DNA of 56,885 nucleotides from DASZHA01 sp035938265 (GCA_035938265.1 DASZHA010000113.1:1-56885); one strand, 5' to 3'; shown: positions 6,999-16,243, numbered from the stretch's first letter. Notes: generated by a model not told the origin, from the letters alone. Numbers and translations: made by a program.

Positions 6999-8188
6999 TG
7001 CGTTCCAACGCGACGTCGGTGGACAAGTGGATGCTGGCCACGGTGGCGGCACTGTGCGCCTTCGGCCTGGTGATGGTGTTCAGCAGCTCGGAGGTTTCCG
7101 GCTACCTGGAGTACGGCAACGCCAGCTACTACTTCCAGCGCCAGATCATCTGGCTGGTGGTGGGCGCGGTCCTGGGGCTGCTGGCCCTGGGATTCGACTA
7201 CCACCGCCTGCGCGGCCTGGCGCCAATCGGGGCGCTTGTCGTTGTGGCGCTCCTGGTCCTGGTCCTGGTGCCGCACATCGGCGTCGTCCGCAACGGCGCC
7301 CGCCGCTGGTTCGGGGTGGGCTCGTTCACCTTCCAGCCCGCGGAGGCGGCCAAGATCGTGGCCATCGTCTACCTCGCGCGCTGGCTGGAGAAGTCGACCG
7401 AGCGCGTCCGGTCCTTCCGTAAGGGCCTGGTCCCGTTCCTGGTGATGCTCAGCGTGCTGCTCGGCCTGGTGCTGCTGGAGAAGGACCTGGGTACGTCCGC
7501 GATCCTGGCCGTGATCGCGGTGGCCATGTTCCTGGTAGCGGGCGCGCGCTGGACTCACCTGGCCGGGGTGCTGGCGGTCGCGACCGGGGGGATGGCGGTG
7601 CTGATCAAGCTCGAGCCCTACCGGTACAGCCGGATGCTCTCCTATCTCAACCCCTGGTCGGACGCACTCAACACCGGCTTCCAGGGGGTACAGTCGGTCC
7701 TCGCGCTGGGCTCGGGCGGTTTGTTTGGCGTCGGCCTGGGCAACAGCATCCAGAAATACCAATGGTTGCCCGAGGCTCACACCGACTTCATCTTCGCTAT
7801 CATCGGCGAGGAACTGGGGCTGGTCGGCACCGTCCTGGTTCTGCTCCTGTTCTGCGTCCTTGCCTACCGGGGTTACCGAGCCGCCCTGCGGGCGCCAGAC
7901 ACCTTCGGGCTCCTGCTCGCAACGGGAATAACGACCTGGCTGATCTTCCAGGCCTTCGTCAACATGGCGGCGGTCACACTCACCCTCCCAACCACCGGGA
8001 TCCCGCTGCCCTTCATTTCGTTCGGCGGGTCCTCGCTCTCTGTGTCGCTGGCGGCGGTGGGCCTGCTGCTCAACATCTCCGCGCAGGGCGTCAAGCCCGC
8101 GGTTGGTCGACGTGCGGGTATTGATATCGGGCGGCGGCACCGGGGGGCACATCTACCCCGCACTGGCCGTAGCCCAAGCCCTATCTGA
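6998..8188 (+). CDS. ftsW: Peptidoglycan glycosyltransferase FtsW (SEDS family)
   Basis: FtsW polymerises lipid II at the septum with FtsI. The 396-aa protein has about ten membrane segments, starts at VDKWMLATVAALCAFGLVMV and holds the SEDS motifs EKDLGTSAIL and PEAHTDFIFAIIGEELG, ending the conserved part at ISFGGSSLSVSLAAVGLLL. Its ATG overlaps the mraY stop (TGATG). After the last membrane helix the frame runs on for about 35 residues through the start of murG, an 86-base overlap. murD, often just upstream, is missing. Confidence 0.94.
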   Translation: MRSNATSVDKWMLATVAALCAFGLVMVFSSSEVSGYLEYGNASYYFQRQIIWLVVGAVLGLLALGFDYHRLRGLAPIGALVVVALLVLVLVPHIGVVRNGARRWFGVGSFTFQPAEAAKIVAIVYLARWLEKSTERVRSFRKGLVPFLVMLSVLLGLVLLEKDLGTSAILAVIAVAMFLVAGARWTHLAGVLAVATGGMAVLIKLEPYRYSRMLSYLNPWSDALNTGFQGVQSVLALGSGGLFGVGLGNSIQKYQWLPEAHTDFIFAIIGEELGLVGTVLVLLLFCVLAYRGYRAALRAPDTFGLLLATGITTWLIFQAFVNMAAVTLTLPTTGIPLPFISFGGSSLSVSLAAVGLLLNISAQGVKPAVGRRAGIDIGRRHRGAHLPRTGRSPSPI

Positions 8189-9191
8189 GATCGACCCCGG
8201 CGGCGAGGTCCTCTACGTAGGCCGCAAGGGTGGCATCGAGGAGGAGATCGCGTCTGGCTGGCCGGTGACCATGGAAGGGCTGGCCATCCGTGGTGTCGAA
8301 GAAGAGGCCTGGCGGAACCTGCCCCTGGCCTACGCCCTGCCGGCGGCGGTGATGCGGACCCGTGGCCTGATCCGGCGATTCAGCCCGGACGCCGTGCTGG
8401 GCACCGGGGGCTACGTCACCGCACCGGTGGGGATCGCCGCGGCCAGCAGCCGGGTGCCGTTCTTTCTCCAGGAGCAGAACGCCGAGCCCGGGCGGACCAC
8501 GAAGCTCCTCGCCCGGCGGGCGCGCGTAGTGGCGTCGGCCTACGACGAAACCGCCGGTCACCTGCCGGGCACGACCGTGGTGCGCACCGGCACCCCCGTC
8601 CGTCCCGAGTTCAAGCCGCCCGCGCGTGACATCTCCGCGCTTCGCCACCTCGTCGTCTTCGGGGGGAGCCAGGGGGCGCACCGCATCAACCTGGCCGTGG
8701 TGGAGAGCCTCAAGCCGGTCCTCGAAGAGCACGCCGACATGACCGTCGACCACGTCTGCGGGGCTCGCGACCACGATTGGCTCCACAGCTTCCGATCCGG
8801 GCTGCCCGCCGACCTCGCCGACCGATATGTGCTCCAGCCATTCGTTGAGCGCATCGACCGGCTGCTGGGGTCAGCCGACCTGGTGCTGGCGCGGGCCGGG
8901 GGCAGCGGCATCGCCGAGATGACGGCCATGGGCCTGCCCATGATCCTGGTGCCTTTCCCGTTCGCCGGCGAGCACCAACGGCACAACGCCGAGCCGCTGG
9001 TGGCCACCGGGGCAGCCGTCATGGTCCGCGACCAGGAGCTGAGCGGGGCCCAGGTGACGTCGATCATCAAGAGCTTCCGCAAGCCCGACGGTGGCGCCCG
9101 GCTGAGCCGGATGGCCGCCGCCAGCCGGGCCTTCGGCCGGCCCGACGCCGCCCGCGACGTTGCCCGCTTGCTCCTGGAGCGCGCTGCATGA
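8103..9191 (+). CDS. murG: UDP-GlcNAc:lipid I N-acetylglucosamine transferase
   Basis: MurG converts lipid I to lipid II on the inner face of the membrane. The GT-B fold is clear: N-terminal VLISGGGTGGHIYPALAVAQ, then LGTGGYVTAPVG, QEQNAEPGRTTKLLA, VFGGSQGAHRIN and the donor-site ARAGGSGIAEMTAMGLP. Length 362 aa is normal. Start is TTG at 8103; GTG at 8112 is an alternative three codons later. Both lie inside the 3' end of ftsW. The gene ends in ATGA shared with murC. Confidence 0.95.
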   Translation: MVDVRVLISGGGTGGHIYPALAVAQALSEIDPGGEVLYVGRKGGIEEEIASGWPVTMEGLAIRGVEEEAWRNLPLAYALPAAVMRTRGLIRRFSPDAVLGTGGYVTAPVGIAAASSRVPFFLQEQNAEPGRTTKLLARRARVVASAYDETAGHLPGTTVVRTGTPVRPEFKPPARDISALRHLVVFGGSQGAHRINLAVVESLKPVLEEHADMTVDHVCGARDHDWLHSFRSGLPADLADRYVLQPFVERIDRLLGSADLVLARAGGSGIAEMTAMGLPMILVPFPFAGEHQRHNAEPLVATGAAVMVRDQELSGAQVTSIIKSFRKPDGGARLSRMAAASRAFGRPDAARDVARLLLERAA

Positions 9192-10525
9192 ACGTGCACC
9201 TGGTGGGCATCGGCGGTTCGGGGATGAGCGCCCTGGCGCACCTCTACCTCGAGGCGGGTGACAGCGTCAGCGGGTCGGACGCGCAGGCGTCGACCGTCAC
9301 CGACGCGCTAGGCGCCGCAGGCGCGCGCGTCGCCATCGGACACGACGCCGGCAACCTCGAGGGCGCCGACACGGTGATCGTCTCCACCGCGATTCCCGAC
9401 GACAACCCCGAGCTGGTGGAGGCCCGTCGTCGGAACCTGCGCGTGGTCAGCCGGGGGAAGGCCGCGTCGGAGGTCGCCCGCGGTCGTCGCCAGGTCGCGG
9501 TCGCTGGCACGCACGGTAAGACCACGACCACGACGATGGTGGCGACGGCGCTGGGCGCGATGGACCCGCTGGTCCTCAGCGGCGGCCGGCTGCCGGGCAG
9601 CCAGTACAACTCGCGCTACGGCCGCGGCAAGGTGGCGGTGATCGAGGCCGACGAGAGCGACGGCTCCTTTCTCGAGCTTTCGCCCGAGCTGGCGGTGGTC
9701 ACCGGCGTCGAGGCTGACCACCTCGACCACTACCCCGACATCGCCGCCATCCGCCGCGCTTTCGAGCTCTTCGCCAGCCGCGTCACCGGCGCGCTGGTGG
9801 CCTGCGTCGACGACAGTGGCGCCGCGGCGCTGGTGGCGGCCACGCCCGGCGACGTGATCACCTACGGGTTCGGTCCTTCGGCCCAGGTGCGCGCTGAGCA
9901 GTACGAGGCGGTCGACGGCGGCTCCAGCTTCGACGTGTCCTCGCCCTGGGGCTACGAGAAGGTCCGGCTGCCGGTCCCGGGCAGGCACAACGCCAGCAAT
10001 GCGCTGGCGGCGCTGGTGGTGGCGGTGAAAATGGGGCGATCGATGGCGGAGGCGGTGAAGCCACTGGGCGGCCTGGAGCTGCCGGGCCGCCGGCTGGAGC
10101 TGGTGGCCGAGGTCGACGGCGCCCGCGTCTACGATGACTATGGCCACCACCCCACCGAGGTGGTGGTGACCCTGGCGGCGGCGCGGGAGCTGACCCCGGG
10201 CCGCCTGGTCTGCGCCTTCCAGCCTCACCGCTACACGCGCCTCAGCGCGATGCTCGAGGACTTCGCCGGGTCCTTCGGTGGCGCCGACGAGCTGGTCCTG
10301 GTGCCGGTCTACAGCGCCGGCGAGGCGCCCATCGACGGCGCTACCTCGGAGGCGCTGGCCGCCGCCGTCGCCCGCAGGCTCCCGGACCTGCCGGTCACGG
10401 TGCTGCCGTCGCTCGACGACCTACCCGCCGACCTCCGGCGGCGGCTCAAACCTGGCGACGTTGCCGTGTGCATGGGCGCCGGCGACATCTACCGCGCCAG
10501 CCGGCGCCTCAGGGACGCGGCTTGA
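9188..10525 (+). CDS. murC: UDP-N-acetylmuramate--L-alanine ligase
   Basis: MurC adds L-Ala to UDP-MurNAc, the first amino acid of the stem peptide. The 445-aa protein begins with the MurC signature HLVGIGGSGMSALAHL, has GSDAQAS, the P-loop AVAGTHGKTTTTTM (about 107-120), EADESDGSFLEL, DHLDHYPD, and VYDDYGHHPTEVVVTL plus FQPHRYTRL in the C-terminal domain. The ATG overlaps the murG stop. Expected context and length, no anomaly. Confidence 0.96.
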   Translation: MNVHLVGIGGSGMSALAHLYLEAGDSVSGSDAQASTVTDALGAAGARVAIGHDAGNLEGADTVIVSTAIPDDNPELVEARRRNLRVVSRGKAASEVARGRRQVAVAGTHGKTTTTTMVATALGAMDPLVLSGGRLPGSQYNSRYGRGKVAVIEADESDGSFLELSPELAVVTGVEADHLDHYPDIAAIRRAFELFASRVTGALVACVDDSGAAALVAATPGDVITYGFGPSAQVRAEQYEAVDGGSSFDVSSPWGYEKVRLPVPGRHNASNALAALVVAVKMGRSMAEAVKPLGGLELPGRRLELVAEVDGARVYDDYGHHPTEVVVTLAAARELTPGRLVCAFQPHRYTRLSAMLEDFAGSFGGADELVLVPVYSAGEAPIDGATSEALAAAVARRLPDLPVTVLPSLDDLPADLRRRLKPGDVAVCMGAGDIYRASRRLRDAA

Positions 10526-11469
10526 GCTCGCCGCTCTCGAGCACGATGCAATGGCTGCAGCGCGGCGCCAACCCGAACCACTCGCTGGCGCCGCATACCA
10601 CCTATCGCATCGGTGGCGCCGCTGACTGGTACCTCGAGGTGGGCTCGGGGTGGTCGACGTTGATGCGGGAGACCCGGGAGCGCGGCATCCCCGTCACCCT
10701 GCTGGGCAACGGCAGCAACGTCCTGGTCGCCGACGAGGGCGTGGAGGGACTGGTGGTCCACCCGACCGACGCCTCCATTGAGGTCCGCGGGGAGACGGTC
10801 TACGCCGGCGCCGGGGCTCGGATGGTGAAGGTTGCCCAGGCGGCCGCCGGCGCTGGGCTCACGGGCATGGAATGGGCGCTGGGCATCCCCGGAATGGTCG
10901 GTGGATCGGTCCGCAACAACGCCGGTTGCTTCGGCTCCGACATCGTCTCCACCGTGGTCGCAATCCACGGCCACGACCCGGCCGGTGAGGAACGCACCTG
11001 GACCACCGAGGAGCTGGCGTTCGTCTATCGCGGCTCGGCCCTGCGCGACGGCGAGCTCGCCGGGGCGGTCGTCACCGCGGCCGAGTTCGGCCTGGCGCCG
11101 GCCGACGCTGCCGACATCAAGCGTCGAATGGACGAGATCCAGCGCCAGCGCCGGCTGACGCAGCCGGTCACCAAGCGCAGCACCGGGAGCGTCTTCAAGA
11201 ATCCGCCGGGCGACGCCGCCGCGCGCCTGATCGACGCCGCCGGGCTCAAAGGCCGGACCGTTGGCGGCGCCATGGTCAGCCCTGAGCACGCCAACTTCAT
11301 CGTCAACGCCGGCAACGCGCGGGCGGCCGACGTGGCCGAGCTGGTGCGGATCGTCCAGGCGACGATCGAGGACCAGCATGGCATCCGCCTGGAGACCGAG
11401 ATCGAGGCGCTGGGTCGATGGCCCGGGGGGATCCCCGACGCCTTCGCGGGCCAGGAACATCGGCCGTGA
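10522..11469 (+). CDS. murB: UDP-N-acetylenolpyruvoylglucosamine reductase
   Basis: MurB reduces the enolpyruvyl group of UDP-GlcNAc-enolpyruvate with NADPH and FAD to give UDP-MurNAc. HTTYRIGGAADWYLEV, LGNGSNVLVADEGV, GMEWALGIPGMVGGSVRNNAG and the C-terminal GSVFKNPPGDAAARLIDAAGLKG are diagnostic; the Ser of the GSVFKNP motif is the usual proton donor. I chose TTG at 10522, which overlaps the murC stop as TTGA, the linkage style of neighbouring genes. ATG at 10546 is equally possible and trims eight residues. The upstream open frame is not conserved. Confidence 0.94.
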   Translation: MSSPLSSTMQWLQRGANPNHSLAPHTTYRIGGAADWYLEVGSGWSTLMRETRERGIPVTLLGNGSNVLVADEGVEGLVVHPTDASIEVRGETVYAGAGARMVKVAQAAAGAGLTGMEWALGIPGMVGGSVRNNAGCFGSDIVSTVVAIHGHDPAGEERTWTTEELAFVYRGSALRDGELAGAVVTAAEFGLAPADAADIKRRMDEIQRQRRLTQPVTKRSTGSVFKNPPGDAAARLIDAAGLKGRTVGGAMVSPEHANFIVNAGNARAADVAELVRIVQATIEDQHGIRLETEIEALGRWPGGIPDAFAGQEHRP

Positions 11470-12395
11470 AGGTCGTGGTCCTGGCCGGCGGCGTGTCCGG
11501 CGAGCGCGAGGTCTCGCTGCGCTCCGGCGAGCAGGTGCTGAATGCCCTCCGCAGCCTTGGCCATGACGCGGAGATGGTCGACTTCGGCCCTGAGTGCGGC
11601 GAGGCACTGCGGCGCATTGACCCCGACCTCGTGTTCCCCACGCTCCATGGGCCGCTCGGCGAGGACGGCACCGCGGCCGCCGTCCTGGAGCTGCTCGACC
11701 TGCCCTACGTCGGCTCGGGCGTACTGGCTGGGGCGCTGGCGATGAACAAGGCGGCCGCCAAACGGGTGATGATCGCGGAGGGGCTGCCCACGCCGGAGTT
11801 CGAGCTGGTCGAGAGCGTCGCCGATCCCCGGGTCCAGGCGGGCAACCTGGCTGCCCACCTCGGCCTGCCGCTGGCGATCAAACCCAACTCGGGCGGTTCC
11901 AGTCTTGGCTTCAGCATCGCCCAGGATGAGGACGCCGTCCTCGATGGTGTGGCCCTCGCCCTGGACAGCTCCGGGCCCGATGGCGCCGCCCTGGTGGAGA
12001 GCTTCAAACCGGGGATGGAGGTGACCATCGGCGTCCTCGGCGTCCTCGACCCCCAGGCCCTGCCCACCCTCGAGATCCTCGCCACCAGCGGCACGTACGA
12101 CTACGAAGCCAAGTACACCGCTGGCATGAGCCAGCACGTCATCCCCGCCCGGATCCCGGCGGCCCAGGCAGAGGAGGCCCAGCGGCTGGCGCTGCGGGCT
12201 CACCACCTCGTCGGCGCGAGGGGTTTGAGCCGGGTCGACGTCATCTGCCCGCCCACGGGCGAGGTCTGGATCCTGGAGGTCAACACCATGCCGGGAATGA
12301 CCGAGCTCAGCCTTTTCCCCGACGCCGCTCGCGCCGCGGGGCTGGAGTTCCCGGCGCTGATCGCCAGGCTGGTGGAGGAGGCGCTGCCAGCGTGA
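11466..12395 (+). CDS. ddl: D-alanine--D-alanine ligase
   Basis: Ddl joins two D-Ala molecules using ATP, supplying the substrate of MurF. The 309-aa ATP-grasp protein starts with VVVLAGGVSGEREVSLRSG, has LHGPLGEDGTAAAVLELLDLPYVGSGV, KPNSGGSSLGFSI and the metal-binding end WILEVNTMPGMTELSLFP. The GTG start overlaps the murB stop (GTGA), as does the next junction to ftsQ. murB, ddl and ftsQ thus form one coupled block. Length and motifs are typical. Confidence 0.95.
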   Translation: MKVVVLAGGVSGEREVSLRSGEQVLNALRSLGHDAEMVDFGPECGEALRRIDPDLVFPTLHGPLGEDGTAAAVLELLDLPYVGSGVLAGALAMNKAAAKRVMIAEGLPTPEFELVESVADPRVQAGNLAAHLGLPLAIKPNSGGSSLGFSIAQDEDAVLDGVALALDSSGPDGAALVESFKPGMEVTIGVLGVLDPQALPTLEILATSGTYDYEAKYTAGMSQHVIPARIPAAQAEEAQRLALRAHHLVGARGLSRVDVICPPTGEVWILEVNTMPGMTELSLFPDAARAAGLEFPALIARLVEEALPA

Positions 12396-13348
12396 GCACC
12401 GGCGGAGGGCGGCGCCGCAGCCCAGCCGGCAGGAGGAGCGCGGGCGGCGGTCGCGACCTGGCCCCGCCCACTGAGCACCGCCGGGGCCGCGGCGCCCCGC
12501 GACGGTCGCGGTCCAGTGGGGCGGGCGCCGGCCTCAGCCTGCCCACCGTCACGCTCTCGCCGCGGGCGGTGCTGCGAGCCGCGATCCTGCTGCTGGAGGT
12601 GGTCTGCCTCTTCGTCTTGGTCAACCAGCCGGTCTTCGCCTCGACCCAGGTGGAAGTCAGCGGCGCCAAGCACCTGAGCCGCCAGCACATCCTGGACCGG
12701 GCCGGCCTCAGCCCGGGGACGTCGATCTTCCTGGTCTCCACCAGCGCGGCGCAGTCGGAGCTGGCCGGCGACCCCTACGTCCGCTCGGCGACCGTCCGCA
12801 CCCAGCTGCCCAACCAGGTCCGGATCGAGGTGACGGAGTGGGAACCCCTGGCCCTGGTCACCCGCGGCAACGCCCGCTACCTGCTCAACGAGCAGGGCAA
12901 CGTCCTCACCGCCACCACCGACGTTGGTCTTGGCCGCAACCCCGGCCAGCCCCGGGTGCCCATCACCGAGGAGGACACCGCCGCCCTGGCGCCGGGCCAG
13001 AGCGCGATCAACAGCCGGCTGGTGGTCGACCTCGACCAGATGCAGTCGACCTTCCCCTCGGCTTATGGGCTGACCGTCGCCAGGTTCGTGATCCAGTCCG
13101 GCGGGCAGCTGGTTGTGGAGACCACCGGCGGGCCGCGTATCCTCTTTGGCCAGATGGTCACTCCGGAGCAGATCGACAGCCTCGACGCCAAGCTGGCGGC
13201 GCTCAAATCTCTCAGCAGCCAGGTCGACCTGGGCCACTCCAACCTCGACTACGTGACCCTCGAGAACCCCAATGCGCCGGCGACCCACAGCATCCCCAGC
13301 CCCTCGCCCAGTCCCAAGCCGTCGGCCTCGCCGACCAAGAAGCCATAG
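12392..13348 (+). CDS. ftsQ: Cell division protein FtsQ (POTRA domain)
   Basis: FtsQ/DivIB is the bitopic scaffold of the FtsQLB complex. The 318-aa protein has a long Arg/Gly-rich cytoplasmic start (about 1-58), one membrane helix (about 60-82), a POTRA domain opening with QVEVSGAKHLSRQHIL and then the FtsQ core with VRIEVTEWEPLALVTRG, followed by a Pro/Ser/Lys tail (SPSPSPKPSASPTKKP). Position between ddl and sbp/ftsA supports the name. It starts with a GTG in a GTGA overlap. Confidence 0.9.
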   Translation: MSTGGGRRRSPAGRRSAGGGRDLAPPTEHRRGRGAPRRSRSSGAGAGLSLPTVTLSPRAVLRAAILLLEVVCLFVLVNQPVFASTQVEVSGAKHLSRQHILDRAGLSPGTSIFLVSTSAAQSELAGDPYVRSATVRTQLPNQVRIEVTEWEPLALVTRGNARYLLNEQGNVLTATTDVGLGRNPGQPRVPITEEDTAALAPGQSAINSRLVVDLDQMQSTFPSAYGLTVARFVIQSGGQLVVETTGGPRILFGQMVTPEQIDSLDAKLAALKSLSSQVDLGHSNLDYVTLENPNAPATHSIPSPSPSPKPSASPTKKP

Positions 13349-13359
13349 TGGACCGCTAG

Positions 13360-13710
13360 GTGGGCCAGCGGACCGGGCTGATCCAGGTCGCCCTGGTGCT
13401 GCTGGCGGCGGCGGTGGGGATCATCGTCGGCGTCAAGACCAACATCCAGATCCCGGTAACGTACTCGCGGTACACCGCGGTCATGCTGCTGGCGGCGCTG
13501 GACTCCATCTTCGGGGCCCTCAAGGCCTCCCTCAACGGCCGCTACGAGAACGCCGTCTTCCTAAGCGGCCTGATCACCAACAGCGCCGTCGCTGGTGCTC
13601 TCACCTATCTAGGCGATAAGCTCGGGGTTGAACTCTACTTCGCCGCCATCTTCGCTTTCGGAGTGCGCATCTTCCAGAACATCGCAGTAATCCGCCGGCA
13701 GCTTCTCTAA
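13360..13710 (+). CDS. sbp: Small basic protein Sbp (DUF1290), membrane protein of the division locus
   Basis: This 116-aa protein has three or four hydrophobic helices and the family motif IPVTYSRYTAVMLLAALDS...GALKASLNGRY. Sbp proteins of this family are encoded beside ftsQ/ftsA/ftsZ in Gram-positives and related phyla; their biochemical role is not established. It starts with GTG 11 bases after ftsQ. The family is a phylogenetic pointer: typical of Firmicutes, Actinobacteria and Chloroflexi-type genomes. Confidence 0.88.
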   Translation: MGQRTGLIQVALVLLAAAVGIIVGVKTNIQIPVTYSRYTAVMLLAALDSIFGALKASLNGRYENAVFLSGLITNSAVAGALTYLGDKLGVELYFAAIFAFGVRIFQNIAVIRRQLL

Positions 13711-13755
13711 TGACCCCGCTCGACTGATGGACCGTTTCGTGGCGCCTCGCCGCTG

Positions 13756-15000
13756 ATGGCGAGGGGAGGGAGACTGGTCGGCGTCGACATCGGCAGCACC
13801 AAGGTCTGCTGCGTCATCGCCAACATGCTCGACCCTGACCTGGGCGAGGAGCTGGTCATCAGCGGCGTCGGCGAGGTGCCTTCCGAGGGCCTCCGAAAGG
13901 GCGTCATCGTCAACCTTGAGAAGACGGTCAAGGCGATCGAGGGCGCGGTCCACGCCGCCGAGCGGATGTCGGGCCACCGCGTCGACTCGGTCTACGCCGG
14001 GCTTGCCGGGGGCCACATGAGGTCGATCAACAGCCACGGCGTGGTGGCGGTAGCGGGCGGCGACCGCGAGATAACCCAGAAGGACGTCGACCGCGTCATC
14101 GACGCCGCCCGGACGGTGTCCATCCCCAACGACTCGGAGGTCATCCACGTGATGCCGCGGAGCTACACCGTCGACGGCCACGAGGGCGTCCGCGAGGCCG
14201 TCGGCATGTCGGGGGCCCGCCTCGAGGTCGAGACCCACATCATCTCGGGAGCCAGCACCGCGGTCCAGAACGTGGTCAAGGCGGTTCACGGCGCGGGCTT
14301 CAACGTCGACGACCTGGTCACCCAGTCCCTTGCCTCTGCGGAGGCGGTGCTCAACGACAACGAGCTCGACCAGGGGGTGGCGGTGGCCGACATCGGCGGC
14401 GGCACTACCGACGTGGCCGTCTTCACCGAGGGCAGCGTGATCCATACCGCCGTCTTGCCGGTGGGCGGCAACCACGTCACCAACGACCTCGCCATCGGGC
14501 TGCGCACCAGCCTGACCGACGCCGAGGCGGCCAAGATCAACTACGGCCACGCCCTGCCCCAGCTGATCCCGCGGGACGAGGTCATCGACATCCAGCCGAT
14601 CGGCTCGGACAAGGTCCAGGGCGTCCCGCGCGCCTACCTGGCGGAGATAATCGGGCCCCGCGCCAGGGAGATCATCGAGATGATCAAGGCCGAAATCGCG
14701 TCCAGCGGGCTCCAGGGCCTGCTCCCCGGCGGGCTGGTTCTGACCGGCGGAGGGGCCAAGCTTTTGGGCCTCCCCGACCTCGCCGCGGAGGTCCTCGACC
14801 TGCCCGTCAGGGTGGGCACGCCCATCAAGATCCGGGGTATGTCCGACAAAGTTGCCGGCCCATCTTTCGCGACCTCGGTCGGACTGATAAAGTGGGGCGC
14901 AAAGCTCACGACGCCGTCCCACGCCTCAGACGGAGCGGGTGCACAGAGCCTGCAGGACGCTTACCAGAAGACCTTGAGATGGCTACGTGACTTTTTCTGA
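13756..15000 (+). CDS. ftsA: Cell division protein FtsA
   Basis: FtsA is the actin-like protein that tethers FtsZ to the membrane. The 414-aa product shows the ATPase phosphate-1 motif VGVDIGSTKVCCVIA, the SHS2 insertion with GLAGGHMRSINSHGVVAV, phosphate-2 ADIGGGTTDVAVFTEG, the adenosine motif LVLTGGGAKLLGLPDLA, and a C-terminal amphipathic end KTLRWLRDFF expected to bind membrane. FtsA presence matters for taxonomy because most Actinomycetota lack it. It lies 45 bases after sbp and starts with ATG. Confidence 0.96.
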   Translation: MARGGRLVGVDIGSTKVCCVIANMLDPDLGEELVISGVGEVPSEGLRKGVIVNLEKTVKAIEGAVHAAERMSGHRVDSVYAGLAGGHMRSINSHGVVAVAGGDREITQKDVDRVIDAARTVSIPNDSEVIHVMPRSYTVDGHEGVREAVGMSGARLEVETHIISGASTAVQNVVKAVHGAGFNVDDLVTQSLASAEAVLNDNELDQGVAVADIGGGTTDVAVFTEGSVIHTAVLPVGGNHVTNDLAIGLRTSLTDAEAAKINYGHALPQLIPRDEVIDIQPIGSDKVQGVPRAYLAEIIGPRAREIIEMIKAEIASSGLQGLLPGGLVLTGGGAKLLGLPDLAAEVLDLPVRVGTPIKIRGMSDKVAGPSFATSVGLIKWGAKLTTPSHASDGAGAQSLQDAYQKTLRWLRDFF

Positions 15001-15127
15001 TTTCGAGCGACAGATGAGGCTAAAGGGCCTCGGAGGAGTTGCCCCTCCGGACCCTGAGGTCATGGTTTCGGGCGAGTCGGAGGTGGCTGGGAGAGCCGCG
15101 GACGACTCAGGAGTTGAGGAGGATCCC

Positions 15128-16243
15128 ATGGCCAGAGAGATCGACAGGACCATCGACGGCAACGCCCGCATCAAGGTGGTGGGGGTCGGTGGCGCCGGAG
15201 GCAACGCGGTCAACCGGATGATCCGGTCCAAGCTCCGGGGTGTCGAGTTCGTGGCGGTCAACACCGACCTCCAGGCGCTGCACAGCTCGGAGGCCCACGT
15301 CAAGCTCAACATCGGCAAGAAGCTGACCCGTGGCCTGGGCTCGGGGGGTGATCCCAATAAGGGCATGGAGGCCGCCGAGGAGTCGCGGCAGGAGCTCACC
15401 GACCTGCTCAAGGACTGCGACATGGTCTTCATCACCGCAGGCATGGGCGGGGGCACGGGCACCGGCGCCGCCCCGGTGGTGGCGGAGATCGCAAAGCAGG
15501 GTGGGGCGCTGACGATCGGCGTCGTCACCAAGCCATTCCTCTTCGAGGGCGCCCGCCGCAAGGAGGTCGCCGGTGAGGGGCTGGAGCAGCTCCACGAGCG
15601 GGTCGACACCATGATCACGGTGCCCAACCAGCGCCTGCTGGAGGTGGTCGACAAGAAGACCTCGATGGGCGACGCCTTCAAGATCGCCGACGACGTCCTC
15701 CGCCAGGGGGTCCAGGGCATCTCCGACCTGATCGTCTTCCCGGGCGAGATCAACCTCGACTTCGCCGACGTCAAGGCGATCATGTCGGGCCAGGGCGCGG
15801 CCCTGATGGGCATCGGCTTCGGCAGCGGCGACACCCGCGCCACCGACGCCGCCAAGAGCGCCATCAGCAGCCCGCTGCTGGAGACCACCATCGACGGCGC
15901 CCGCGGCATCCTGCTCAACATCACCGGCGGCCCCGACCTGGCCCTGTTCGAGATCGACCAGGCGGCCCAACTGGTACGCGAGGCGGCCGGCGCCGAGGGC
16001 AACCTGATCTTCGGCACCGTTATCGACGAACGGATGCAGGGTGAGATCAAGGTCACCGTGATCGCCACCTCGTTCAGCGGCGAGAGGAACGGCCAGATGG
16101 ACGCCTTTGCCGGCGACGAGGAGGCCGCCGCCTCGGCTTACGAGCCGGCGAGGCCGGTACCTGCCGGCGCCGAGAAGGAGTCGACGCAGACCTTCGATTC
16201 CGACGACCTGGATATTCCGGCCTTCCTTAGAAACCGAAGGTAG
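15128..16243 (+). CDS. ftsZ: Cell division protein FtsZ
   Basis: FtsZ is the tubulin-like GTPase forming the division ring. It has IKVVGVGGAGGNAVNRM, the tubulin signature GGGTGTGAAPVV, the T7-loop region NLDFADVKAIM and the C-terminal binding peptide DDLDIPAFLRNRR that contacts FtsA. The ATG at 15128 follows a strong Shine-Dalgarno GAGGAGG (15116-15122). The same frame stays open back to a GTG at 14987 inside ftsA, but those 47 codons use many A/T third positions unlike the rest, so I treat them as leader. Product 371 aa. Confidence 0.96.
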   Translation: MAREIDRTIDGNARIKVVGVGGAGGNAVNRMIRSKLRGVEFVAVNTDLQALHSSEAHVKLNIGKKLTRGLGSGGDPNKGMEAAEESRQELTDLLKDCDMVFITAGMGGGTGTGAAPVVAEIAKQGGALTIGVVTKPFLFEGARRKEVAGEGLEQLHERVDTMITVPNQRLLEVVDKKTSMGDAFKIADDVLRQGVQGISDLIVFPGEINLDFADVKAIMSGQGAALMGIGFGSGDTRATDAAKSAISSPLLETTIDGARGILLNITGGPDLALFEIDQAAQLVREAAGAEGNLIFGTVIDERMQGEIKVTVIATSFSGERNGQMDAFAGDEEAAASAYEPARPVPAGAEKESTQTFDSDDLDIPAFLRNRR

